Source: Chloroflexota bacterium | Lineage (GTDB): Bacteria > Chloroflexota > Dehalococcoidia > GIF9 > UBA5629 | Direction: 5' to 3' | Assembly: GCA_020354105.1 (NCBI GenBank) | Contig: CP070642.1 | Coordinates: 1,224,553-1,232,298, forward strand | DNA: 7,746 nucleotides | Shown: in pieces, positions 1 through 6,396 of the stretch | Layout: each line of letters opens with the position of its first letter | Position numbering within the stretch: the first letter of the stretch is position 1 | Position numbers and translations under genes: made by a program | The notes under the pieces: model-generated | What the model saw: only the letters and a program-made list of their open reading frames with translations | The model's database searches: none | What the model was told of the DNA's origin: nothing

Positions 1-446
1 CCTATGTGCTGGGTGATAGCACCAGCTTCGGTGGCAATTACGTTGCTTTGGCGTATGGCATCAAGCAGGCTCGTCTTGCCATGGTCAACATGCCCAATTA
101 TCGTTATCACTGGCGGGCGTGAGGAAAGCTTGCCACCACCTGTTGGTACAGGACGTTTTATTTGGGCGAACATCGGCTGCTTTTTAACTTTGTAGCCAAA
201 GTGATCAGCTACCAATGCTGCAGTATCAAAATCTACCGCCTGATTAATATTAGCCATGACACCATTTCTCATGAGTTGCTTTATAACCTCGACGGCACTA
301 ACCTGTAATAGGTCAGCTAATTGTTTAACGCTGAGGGTTTGGGGAAGGCTAATATCAGGCAGTACCTGAGATTCGGCCTTAGTTTCCTGGCTATCCTGCT
401 CCTGATTGGCAATCGGTTCTGGTTTCTTGTCACTCAACTTGCTCAA
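1..446 (-). CDS. infB: Translation initiation factor IF-2, N-terminal part (cut by window edge)
   Basis: IF-2 is the GTPase that brings initiator tRNA to the 30S subunit and promotes subunit joining. The first 148 codons are visible. Residues ~36-87 form an IF2_N-type small helical domain (LSVKQLADLLQVSAVEVIK). The G domain begins near residue 112, with the P-loop GHVDHGKT at 118-125 and the G2 region GAITQHIG at 142-149. Only about 110 residues precede the G domain, far fewer than in E. coli IF-2, so this is a short-N-terminus form. I chose the TTG at 446-444, which overlaps the ylxR TGA stop (TTGA). A GGGAG Shine-Dalgarno lies 8 nt upstream, inside ylxR. A second in-frame TTG at 437-435 is a less well spaced alternative. 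It is the third gene of nusA-ylxR-infB and is probably translationally coupled. The identity is secure; the exact start is likely. Confidence 0.95.
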   Translation of the reverse strand, partial: MSKLSDKKPEPIANQEQDSQETKAESQVLPDISLPQTLSVKQLADLLQVSAVEVIKQLMRNGVMANINQAVDFDTAALVADHFGYKVKKQPMFAQIKRPVPTGGGKLSSRPPVITIIGHVDHGKTSLLDAIRQSNVIATEAGAITQHI

Positions 447-757
447 CTATGGTTCTCCCTCTTTCTCGGTAGGTTCTGGCCATATTCTACCAGTACCTGG
501 CGATTTTCAGAAGCGAGTTTAGCCTGCAAAGCATGTTCTAAGCGATTGCCTTTAAGCCCTGTCTCCCAGCATTCACGCATTGGGCACAAGTAAACCCCTC
601 GACCTGCGCCTTTGCCCTTAAGGTCTATCTCCACAAACCCCGTGCTAGAAACAAGTCGTATTAGGTCTCTTTTAGATTTTTTCTCTCGGCAAGCTATACA
701 GCTACGCTCAGGTACGTGCCTTTGTCGAGGATTTTGCTTCTTAGAATTACTCTTCAA
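443..757 (-). CDS. ylxR: YlxR/RnpM family RNA-binding protein (DUF448)
   Basis: This is a small basic protein of 104 aa, of the family found between nusA and infB. The Bacillus member (RnpM) binds RNA and modulates RNase P. The family signature is clear: CIAC at residues 20-23, the following basic stretch with LIRLV, then GRGVYLC at 52-58 and a further Cys at 63. The four cysteines (20, 23, 58, 63) are laid out as in family members. A longer ATG-initiated reading of this frame, from 940, would run through the nusA tail and gives a low-complexity Arg/Lys extension, so I reject it. The chosen TTG at 757-755 has GAGGA 8 nt upstream and gives a normal family length. The gene overlaps the end of nusA by 11 nt and the infB start by 4 nt, implying coupled translation. 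The TTG start is inferred from spacing and length. Confidence 0.9.
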   Translation of the reverse strand: MKSNSKKQNPRQRHVPERSCIACREKKSKRDLIRLVSSTGFVEIDLKGKGAGRGVYLCPMRECWETGLKGNRLEHALQAKLASENRQVLVEYGQNLPRKRENHS

Positions 758-2195
758 GTTCGTCTTCCTCAGAGTAGCTAATCGGTCTTTGACGCGTTTT
801 TTTAGGTTTGCTTTTGCCTTTTGGTAAGTCCGTCTCCTTCTTGCCGCTCTTCTTTTTCTTTGTCTTATCTGTTCTTCCTGGTAGTATGTCTTCAGCGAAC
901 CTGATCTGGCGAGACTCTGCAGATTTGGTTGGTGAAGCAATCTCCGAAGTCAAAACAAGCTCAAGGTCTGCTGCAGATGCAACTGCTTCTGCACTTTTCT
1001 CATCACCTGCTGGTTCTGGCTCACCGATTACATCCGCTTCGCTGACGGGCATTGGACTAGCAACTTCCTCCACGGCGGCAAGTTCAGGTATAATCTCTTC
1101 CATTTCAGCTGATGCCTCTTCAGCTTCCACGGTAGCTTCATCCAGGCTGGCCTTTTCTGCTTCAAGTGCTGAGACGCTCTTTATATCGATTCTCCAGCCT
1201 GTTAGCTTTGCCGCTAACCTAGCATTTTGTCCTTCTTTGCCAATCGCTAGTGATAACTGTTTATCAGGAACAGCCACTGTAGCGGTATTTTCAGTTTGGT
1301 CGACTTCGACGCTTGATACTTGGGCGGGGCTGAGAGCATTGGAGATGAACACTGCTGGGTCATCAGCCCATTCGACCACATCTATCTTTTCACCATGCAG
1401 TTCATTCACTATGTTCTGTATTCTAATTCCGCGTAGTCCTACACAACAGCCCACGGGGTCAATGCCTTCCTGCCTTGCTGCTACAGCCACCTTGCTTCGA
1501 TAACCTGCCTCACGAGCTATCGACTTTATGTCTATAGTGCCGCCATATATTTCCGGGATTTCCATTTCGAAAAGCCTTCGTAACAGGTTACGGTGCGAGC
1601 GAGACACCAATATCTGAGGTCCCCTAGCAGCCTTGATTACTTCAAGTACATACACTTTGAGCCTTTGCCCAACACGATAGCGCTCATTGGGTACCTGTTC
1701 GTCACTGGGAAGTATTGCCTCAGCTTTGCCCAAATCAATCTGAATGTGCTCTGGAGTGATGCGTTGCACCATTCCAGTAACGATATCTCCCTCTTTGCCG
1801 GTGAATTCCTCGAAAATTGCGTGATGCTCAGCCTCATGTAGTCGCTGCAAGATAACCTGTCTTGCTGTCTGAGCAGCAATACGCCCGGCATTAGGCGGCG
1901 TGGCTTCTATGCTTATGATATCGCCAATCTGGGCAATCCTGTCGATTTTTTGGGCTTCGGCAAGGGATATCTCATGAAGTAGGTCGGCCGGCTCTTCAAC
2001 CACTGTCTTTCTGACATAGACCTTTACTTCGCCGGTGTTGGGATTTATCTTTGCTGAGATGTCTTGGCCAGCAACAAAGGCATCTTTCCTGTAAGCAGAG
2101 ACGAGTGCTGACTCTATTGCGGACAGCACCACTTCCTTCGGCAGATGCTTCTCAGCCGATAACTGGGTGAGGGCAACCATGAATTCAGTCTTCAT
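747..2195 (-). CDS. nusA: Transcription termination/antitermination factor NusA
   Basis: NusA binds RNA polymerase and nascent RNA, and controls pausing, termination and antitermination. The domains appear in order: N-terminal RNAP-binding domain ~1-125, S1 domain ~134-200 (GDIVTG at 136-141), KH1 ~203-275 with DPVGCCVGLRGIRIQ at 246-260, and KH2 ~279-342 with AIGKEGQNARLAAKLTGW at 317-334. An unusual tail of ~140 residues follows. It is Ala/Glu-rich and acidic to about residue 410, then Lys-rich (TKKKKSGKK near 445-453), ending in an acidic EEDELEE. It does not resemble the paired acidic repeats of the E. coli NusA C-terminus. The ATG at 2195 aligns with the usual NusA N-terminus and has GGGGA about 10 nt upstream; Met6 is a less likely start. 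It is the first gene of the operon, with its own promoter and a terminator hairpin in its leader. No rimP precedes it. Confidence 0.97.
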   Translation of the reverse strand: MKTEFMVALTQLSAEKHLPKEVVLSAIESALVSAYRKDAFVAGQDISAKINPNTGEVKVYVRKTVVEEPADLLHEISLAEAQKIDRIAQIGDIISIEATPPNAGRIAAQTARQVILQRLHEAEHHAIFEEFTGKEGDIVTGMVQRITPEHIQIDLGKAEAILPSDEQVPNERYRVGQRLKVYVLEVIKAARGPQILVSRSHRNLLRRLFEMEIPEIYGGTIDIKSIAREAGYRSKVAVAARQEGIDPVGCCVGLRGIRIQNIVNELHGEKIDVVEWADDPAVFISNALSPAQVSSVEVDQTENTATVAVPDKQLSLAIGKEGQNARLAAKLTGWRIDIKSVSALEAEKASLDEATVEAEEASAEMEEIIPELAAVEEVASPMPVSEADVIGEPEPAGDEKSAEAVASAADLELVLTSEIASPTKSAESRQIRFAEDILPGRTDKTKKKKSGKKETDLPKGKSKPKKTRQRPISYSEEDELEE

Positions 2196-2227
2196 CGCAT
2201 ACCATTCCCCGTTTCTGTTCCCTCAAC

Positions 2228-2256
2228 AAAAAAGTGGGTGCCAGCCCCACTTTTTT
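2228..2256 (-). terminator. Intrinsic terminator hairpin in the nusA leader (symmetrical)
   Basis: There is a perfect 11-bp inverted repeat: AAAAAAGTGGG at 2228-2238 and CCCACTTTTTT at 2246-2256, with a 7-nt loop. Read on the minus strand, the GC-rich core is followed by six U residues. The mirror arrangement also gives a U-run on the plus strand, so it could terminate both ways. It lies downstream of the predicted nusA promoter and 32 nt before the nusA start codon. It could therefore act on transcripts started at that promoter as well as on read-through from uppS. Confidence 0.85.
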
Positions 2257-2281
2257 ATTACACTCTTAAATTCTGCTTGCT

Positions 2282-2310
2282 AGTATAACATACCTACAAG
2301 TGAAATGCAA
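2282..2310 (-). promoter_or_regulatory. Sigma-70-type promoter for nusA-ylxR-infB
   Basis: On the minus strand, a TTGCAT -35 box (2310-2305) is followed by a 17-nt spacer and a TATACT -10 box (2287-2282). TG sits one base upstream of the -10 (extended -10, TGnTATACT). The ~35 bases upstream of the -35 (about 2311-2345) are strongly A/T-rich, as in an UP element. A start site near 2274-2277 would give a leader of roughly 80 nt that contains the terminator hairpin. The call rests on box match and spacing only. Confidence 0.75.
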
Positions 2311-2358
2311 ATTCAATCACTATTTATTTTTGTTCATATATTTTTCATCCCCTGTCTC

Positions 2359-2387
2359 TATACCCCACTTGTTTAGTGCTTGGTATA
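2359..2387 (-). other. Possible hairpin just after the uppS stop
   Basis: On the minus strand, TATACC (2387-2382) can pair with GGTATA (2364-2359), with an inner CACT/AGTG pairing. No U-run follows, so this is not an intrinsic terminator. It could be an RNA 3'-end or processing structure, or chance. Confidence 0.3.
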
Positions 2388-2389
2388 TG

Positions 2390-3106
2390 TTAATCTGGTG
2401 GTAAGCTACCAAAACGACGCTGACGCTGGCCGTAGACAATCAGGGCTTTTTCAATTTCTTCGTTACCAAAGTCAGGCCACAGAACCGGTGTAAAGTATAT
2501 CTCAGCGTAGGCGGACTGCCATATCAAGAAGTTACTCAGCCTCATTTCACCACCGGTGCGAACTATTAAGTCAGGGTCAGGGATATTAGCAGTGTAAAGG
2601 TACTGGCGGAAAACCTTTTCATTTATCTTCGGCGGAGAGATGCCCTCAGTAATAAGGCGACGGGCTGCCTCGACAATCTCATCTCTACCCCCATAATTGA
2701 AAGCTAGACTCAGAGTCATCCTAGCATTATTTTGAGTAATCTCAAGAGCTCGTTTTACTCTCTCTTGCAGCCTGAGTGGCAATCCATCGGGCTTACCTAA
2801 ATGGCAGATTCTTATACCATTCTTACGGGCGAATTTAACTCCTTCCTCCAGCCTTTCTTCCAGGATTTTAAATATACCTTCTATCTCTCGTTTCGGTCGA
2901 TTCCAATTCTCAGTGGAAAAAGCATATAGAGTGAGGTAAGGAATCTCGTACTCCATGAACGTCTCTACCACTTTTTGGGCTGTGCTGACTCCCTGTCTGT
3001 GTCCGGCTAATCTGGGCAGGCCACGTTGCTTTGCCCAGCGGCCGTTACCATCCATTATAATGGCTACGTGCTGAGGCAGATGTTTCAAGTTTTGCAGTTT
3101 AGTCAT
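2390..3106 (-). CDS. uppS: Isoprenyl transferase, (di-trans,poly-cis)-undecaprenyl diphosphate synthase type
   Basis: This cis-prenyltransferase extends farnesyl diphosphate with isopentenyl diphosphate to make the long polyprenyl diphosphate lipid carrier used for cell-wall or surface glycans. It is a cytosolic, membrane-peripheral enzyme. All family signatures are present in its 238 aa: MDGNGRWA with catalytic Asp19, FSTENW at 63-68, NYGGRDEI at 137-144, IVRTGGEMRLSNF at 181-193, AYAE at 199-202 and WPDF at 210-213. Length is normal for the bacterial family. The ATG start lies inside the end of the upstream nucleotidylyltransferase gene (8-nt overlap) and has only a weak purine stretch before it, so translation is probably coupled. 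The usual downstream partners cdsA, dxr and rseP are absent; the nusA operon follows instead. The product chain length cannot be read from the sequence. Confidence 0.95.
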   Translation of the reverse strand: MTKLQNLKHLPQHVAIIMDGNGRWAKQRGLPRLAGHRQGVSTAQKVVETFMEYEIPYLTLYAFSTENWNRPKREIEGIFKILEERLEEGVKFARKNGIRICHLGKPDGLPLRLQERVKRALEITQNNARMTLSLAFNYGGRDEIVEAARRLITEGISPPKINEKVFRQYLYTANIPDPDLIVRTGGEMRLSNFLIWQSAYAEIYFTPVLWPDFGNEEIEKALIVYGQRQRRFGSLPPD

Positions 3107-4445
3107 TTTCTGGTTCTATATTGCCCAATCTCTCAAGTTTTTCTTTCAGTTCTTTTCTCTTTGCCTCATCCAGTTTGACCGGGTTGGGCTGGGTTCGATA
3201 GTGTGGCTCAGTTAATATCATTTTCTCTGGTCCGAGGTCTTTCGTCAGGCAGACATGAGAACCTACTATGGAGTTTGGGCCGATTTTGATGCCAGGCATT
3301 ACGCTAGAGTTGATTCCGGTTTTGCAATTGTCGCCGATAATCGCTCCGAGCTTGTCCAGTCCTGTATCTATAGCTTCACTCCCTACCATCACTGAAATGT
3401 TCTGCTCGTCGAAACGAAAGTTAGCCAAGACAGTACCAGCGCCGAAGGAACAGCCTTTGCCTATTATGGAGTCACCTATGTAACTGGAGTGCATCCAACA
3501 GCCGTCGTCGATATAGGAACTCTTGATCTCTGTAGAGTAGCCAATAACGCAATCAGCTCCGATATGGCTGTAGTCCCGCACCAGGACATTATTGCCGATT
3601 ATGGAGCCCGGACCAATGTAGGCTGGCCCTCTTATCACCGCGTTTTCCAGTACTTTAACATTATCACCTATAAACACCTTACCCCCGATGGTGGCCTTTT
3701 CTGAAATATAAGCCGAAGCTGAAATTATTGGCTGGCTTATATCAATGAGATATTTGACTGCATCAAAGATATGCCAGGGGTATTTTATGGGTACCCAGAA
3801 ATCCGTGTAGGAGATAACCTTGATTTTATGTCCATCTTTGGCCATGCTGTCCAAGGCACATTCGTAGACATCATCCTTGGTCGTTTTGACCTTTTTGATG
3901 TATTCCAATAGTCTTTTAGGGTCGGTATGAAGATGGGCCAGTATATTTACCAAATCGCTTGGCTCCTGACCAGGTTTTGGTTTTTCCACAATATGTCTTA
4001 GCTCTTTTTCTGAGTTTATGACTAAATAGCCGCCAGGGAAGTACGCCCTGGTCTGGTAACCAAGCATATACGAGGCTGCAGATTTCTTTTTAACTTCTTT
4101 GATAAGGCTGGCGTATGCCGAGGTTGCAAAAATATCGTTAGGATTCACTACCAAGACATCTCCATCTAGGAGGGATGCAACGCCTACCAATGCGTCAGCT
4201 ATGCCCAGCGGTTGCTTTTGCAGAGCTACCTCAATCTTAGCGCCGGAGACCGTTCCAGCTATTTGCTCTATTTGTCTCATGTTTGCTGGATTGCCGATGA
4301 CCAGGAACTGTTTCAAACCAGCCTGCTTGGCTGCTACTATCTGGTGCTGGAGTAGTGTTTTACCCAAGAAATTCATCAGGAATTTGTCCTCAGTGATAGG
4401 GAACATCCTTTTACCGATACCCCCGCAGAGAAATATTACTTTCAT
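3099..4445 (-). CDS. Two-domain sugar-1-phosphate nucleotidylyltransferase (GlmU-like / glucose-1-phosphate thymidylyltransferase-like)
   Basis: This enzyme probably joins an NTP to a sugar-1-phosphate to make an NDP-sugar, and may also acetylate an amino sugar. Residues 1-~235 are a nucleotidyltransferase domain, with the N-terminal LCGGIGKRM loop (6-14), Lys21, QPLGIADAL (78-86), the metal-binding-type NPNDIF (101-106), EKP (154-156) and PW (223-224). Residues ~240-405 form a left-handed beta-helix of hexapeptide repeats, including HSSYIGDSIIGKGCSFGAGT at 319-338 and ANFRFDE at 341-347. The last ~40 residues are charged. The GAGT...ANFRFDE layout resembles archaeal bifunctional proteins of the Sulfolobus ST0452 type more than E. 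coli GlmU (recalled knowledge, not a search). The usual Pro-Lys of the active-site loop reads Asp-Lys here. The ATG has GGGAG 7 nt upstream. A 6-bp hairpin (4469-4486) in the 103-nt leader has no U-run. The exact sugar and nucleotide are unknown, and so is whether acetyltransfer occurs. Confidence 0.85.
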   Translation of the reverse strand: MKVIFLCGGIGKRMFPITEDKFLMNFLGKTLLQHQIVAAKQAGLKQFLVIGNPANMRQIEQIAGTVSGAKIEVALQKQPLGIADALVGVASLLDGDVLVVNPNDIFATSAYASLIKEVKKKSAASYMLGYQTRAYFPGGYLVINSEKELRHIVEKPKPGQEPSDLVNILAHLHTDPKRLLEYIKKVKTTKDDVYECALDSMAKDGHKIKVISYTDFWVPIKYPWHIFDAVKYLIDISQPIISASAYISEKATIGGKVFIGDNVKVLENAVIRGPAYIGPGSIIGNNVLVRDYSHIGADCVIGYSTEIKSSYIDDGCWMHSSYIGDSIIGKGCSFGAGTVLANFRFDEQNISVMVGSEAIDTGLDKLGAIIGDNCKTGINSSVMPGIKIGPNSIVGSHVCLTKDLGPEKMILTEPHYRTQPNPVKLDEAKRKELKEKLERLGNIEPEND

Positions 4446-4548
4446 CTTTTTTCTCCCAGCTACCTTACAAAGCCACGAAGGGCTTTTCGGCTTATTCTAC
4501 GTTAATTTTAAACCTTTCGACTTTGCCAGGCTACTTGCCTTAATCAAT

Positions 4549-5730
4549 TTATGCTCGCACTACGTTTGATGGAGGCTTGATTGCCCGGGCAGGAATAGCT
4601 ATAGCCAGATGCTTTAATGTCTTAAAAATGAGCTCACTGTGCCAGTCGAAAGAGAAATGATCAAGCTCGGCTACAAACTGTGGTACGCCATTTTTGCTTA
4701 CTAAATCATGAAGGCGCTCAATATTTCGATTATCGAGTTTCCTGTACAGACGATGTGCCCAGTAACCAACTTGAAGCTCTTTACCTAATCTGTCTCGCCA
4801 ATTCTTCTGATAGGAAGCTAGTCTGGATTCAGACAGGTCGTGGATTTTAAATGCCTGGTCAAGAGTACCAGCAGCTATATCAGCACATAGAAGCCCATAG
4901 TATATGCCGCCACCGGTAGTCGGCTTAACCTGCCCGGCAGCTTCACCAGCTACCAGTATTCGGTCGGCATATGTCTTGGGCAGAGGTCGGAGTGGAATAG
5001 CTCCATAAACCGGGGCTGCTCTGTCTGATGTTATTTTGTCTTGAGTTTCGAGAGTCGATATCAACTTTTTTAAGTGTCGTTCTGGCTGATGGTTTGTTAA
5101 TAATCCAGCCAGGCCCCTATTATCTCTGGTAGGTACCAGCCAGGCAAAACCGCTGGGAGCCAGTTTCTGGTCAAGGTAAATTTCCACCTCGTCAAGATCG
5201 ACCACGTTTACTTCGGCTTGAGCCCCGATAACGAAATCTTTTATCTCTCCTAAATCGAGTCTCCCTGGCAGAGGTGAACCGAATCCAGTAGCAATAACTG
5301 CTGTCTCGGCTTCAAATAGTCTCTTTTGTCCTCCGCAATTCGCCAAGACTTGTAGGCGTTCTGTTTCAACCTGAATATCAGTAACCTGCGTGCCGAAAAG
5401 GTAACTGGCGCCGGATTCCTGAGCACGGCCCGCAAGCTGCGTGTTAAGAGCTGGCCTGTCTATAATGTAAGCCACTTTGTGGCTCCGTTGCATTCTAATA
5501 GATTTGCCTGAGGGTGCTAAAAATCGGGCTGAGCTAACTTGCCTCGTAATGAGGCCTTTATCAAGATGTATTAAATCGAGACATTCTCTGCTAACAATAC
5601 CAGTACAGCAAATATCCTGCCCGGCAGCCATTTTCTTTTCCAGAACCAGCACCTTGTAGCTTAGCCGGGCTAATTTCCCAGCAAGATAGCTACCAACTGG
5701 TCCGGCGCCGATTATGATGGTGTTATACAA
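4549..5730 (-). CDS. Geranylgeranyl reductase family FAD-dependent oxidoreductase
   Basis: This is a flavoprotein of the family that reduces isoprenoid double bonds, including archaeal lipid geranylgeranyl chains and plant/bacterial geranylgeranyl groups. The 393 aa show a Rossmann FAD motif GAGPVG at 8-13 with the acidic end of beta-2 at Glu31, CCTGIVS at 41-47, DRPALN at 91-96, VIATGFG at 145-151, GFAWLVP at 194-200 (near the YxWxFP substrate motif known from archaeal enzymes), and the second FAD signature GEAAGQVKPTTGGGI at 262-276. A C-terminal helical part follows. The TTG start at 5730 has AGGAG 6 nt upstream, which strongly supports it. It lies 42 nt after the DUF1616 gene and 103 nt before the nucleotidylyltransferase gene. 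Co-location with uppS suggests that a polyprenyl chain could be the substrate, but this is inference; other FixC-like oxidoreductase roles are possible. Confidence 0.88.
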   Translation of the reverse strand: MYNTIIIGAGPVGSYLAGKLARLSYKVLVLEKKMAAGQDICCTGIVSRECLDLIHLDKGLITRQVSSARFLAPSGKSIRMQRSHKVAYIIDRPALNTQLAGRAQESGASYLFGTQVTDIQVETERLQVLANCGGQKRLFEAETAVIATGFGSPLPGRLDLGEIKDFVIGAQAEVNVVDLDEVEIYLDQKLAPSGFAWLVPTRDNRGLAGLLTNHQPERHLKKLISTLETQDKITSDRAAPVYGAIPLRPLPKTYADRILVAGEAAGQVKPTTGGGIYYGLLCADIAAGTLDQAFKIHDLSESRLASYQKNWRDRLGKELQVGYWAHRLYRKLDNRNIERLHDLVSKNGVPQFVAELDHFSFDWHSELIFKTLKHLAIAIPARAIKPPSNVVRA

Positions 5731-5772
5731 TTTTATCTCCTGAAGCAGTATAACCTTGTGTTAGACTGCCTG

Positions 5773-6213
5773 CTATGGGGAGACGACATCTACCCACAAC
5801 CTGAGTGGCTCCTTCAAATAAGGCATCTCGTCACTATTTTTGTATATATAGAAATCGACTCTCTGTCTTTCACCGGCGAACTGGGGAGTGAAACTGACTT
5901 TATCCTCCCATTTTTCTCCGTTAGCCAGCGTACCTATGTTCACCTGGCTAGCTTCAATGCCACCTAACTCTATCTTCACCTTATAGCTTGCTGTCTCATA
6001 TTCGTGATTAATTACACCAAGCACTATTTCAACAGGTTCACCTAAAGTTACCTGCTTTGGATAATCCTGGGCTTTGCCCTCTGCGCTCAAGATATAGAAT
6101 TCAGTAAATTTCTCATTTTCACTCGGTGTAACTGCTATATATATAATTGAGCCCAACGCAGCCACTATGGCTACAATAAAGAAAATCGATAAGGCTTTGT
6201 TCAGCTTACTCAT
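5773..6213 (-). CDS. DUF1616 family membrane-anchored protein, short form
   Basis: The molecular function of this family is not known. The 146-aa protein has one N-terminal hydrophobic segment at ~7-28, after a basic start (MSKLNK), consistent with a signal anchor. The rest appears to be an extracytoplasmic beta-rich domain. DUF1616-like features are FTEFYIL (36-42), DYP (50-52), GVINHE (66-71) and a C-terminal LWVDV. Many archaeal family members carry several membrane segments before this domain; here there is only one, so this is a stripped-down form. The ATG has no clear Shine-Dalgarno. Its start overlaps the stop of a possible 40-codon leader ORF (ATGA), so it may be translationally coupled or weakly initiated. 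It is the first recognisable gene after the promoter at 6348-6377 and precedes the geranylgeranyl-reductase-like gene by 42 nt. A surface-glycan role is guesswork from context. Confidence 0.75.
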   Translation of the reverse strand: MSKLNKALSIFFIVAIVAALGSIIYIAVTPSENEKFTEFYILSAEGKAQDYPKQVTLGEPVEIVLGVINHEYETASYKVKIELGGIEASQVNIGTLANGEKWEDKVSFTPQFAGERQRVDFYIYKNSDEMPYLKEPLRLWVDVVSP

Positions 6214-6332
6214 GGTACACGGTCGGTCAAGCTAATTTTCAGAAATGCATCAGAGGTAGAGGTGACTACAGCAAACATGCGCAGCTTGGTGGCGGCTATA
6301 GCAAATGATGATCTCTGATTGCACAGCCTCAT
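6210..6332 (-). CDS. Possible 40-codon leader ORF upstream of the DUF1616 gene
   Basis: An ATG at 6332-6330 opens a 40-codon frame whose TGA overlaps the ATG of the DUF1616 gene. It begins about 9 nt after the predicted transcription start, with no Shine-Dalgarno. I do not recognise the peptide (it starts MRLCNQRSS), and it has no clear domain. The overlap could indicate coupling, or could be chance. I list it because it fills most of the intergenic space and would explain the missing ribosome binding site of the next gene. Confidence 0.2.
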   Translation of the reverse strand: MRLCNQRSSFAIAATKLRMFAVVTSTSDAFLKISLTDRVP

Positions 6333-6347
6333 TATAAATTTGGAACA

Positions 6348-6377
6348 ATTATATATAGGGTGCCGTCCAGCTTGCAA
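6348..6377 (-). promoter_or_regulatory. Sigma-70-type promoter for the DUF1616-to-uppS gene group
   Basis: On the minus strand, a TTGCAA -35 box (6377-6372) is followed by an 18-nt spacer and a consensus TATAAT -10 box (6353-6348). It lies 20 nt after the stop of the CoA-ligase gene and would start transcription near 6341, about 128 nt before the DUF1616 ATG. No intrinsic terminator is visible between the CoA-ligase stop and this promoter. A second TATAAT a few bases downstream lacks a -35. Confidence 0.6.
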
Positions 6378-6396
6378 TCTTTGGTTCTGCGCGATG

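Noticed and set aside
758..940. Extension of ylxR upstream to an ATG at 940
   Set aside because: The added 61 residues are a low-complexity Arg/Lys stretch produced by reading the nusA tail in another frame. The TTG at 757 has a better ribosome binding site and gives the normal family length.
808..1503. A 231-codon plus-strand open frame opposite nusA
   Set aside because: It is Ser/Ala-rich because it mirrors the Ala/Glu-rich NusA tail codons. It shows no domain, and nusA on the other strand is certain.
4469..4486. A 6-bp AAAGCC/GGCTTT hairpin before the nucleotidylyltransferase gene, considered as a terminator
   Set aside because: The stem is short and no U-run follows on the minus strand. 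No promoter was convincing between it and the gene, so it does not support an operon break.
6205..6309. A short plus-strand frame reading like a small beta-beta-alpha protein (VKLIFRNASEVEVTT...) ending at a TGA at 6317
   Set aside because: It has no ATG, GTG or TTG start ahead of the protein-like part, and a stop lies just upstream. At most it is a remnant, and it lies opposite the DUF1616 leader.
6214..6396. Search for a tRNA or other structured RNA in the intergenic gap
   Set aside because: No cloverleaf arms, T-loop motif or CCA-type end were seen on either strand. The promoter boxes and possible leader ORF account for what is visible.
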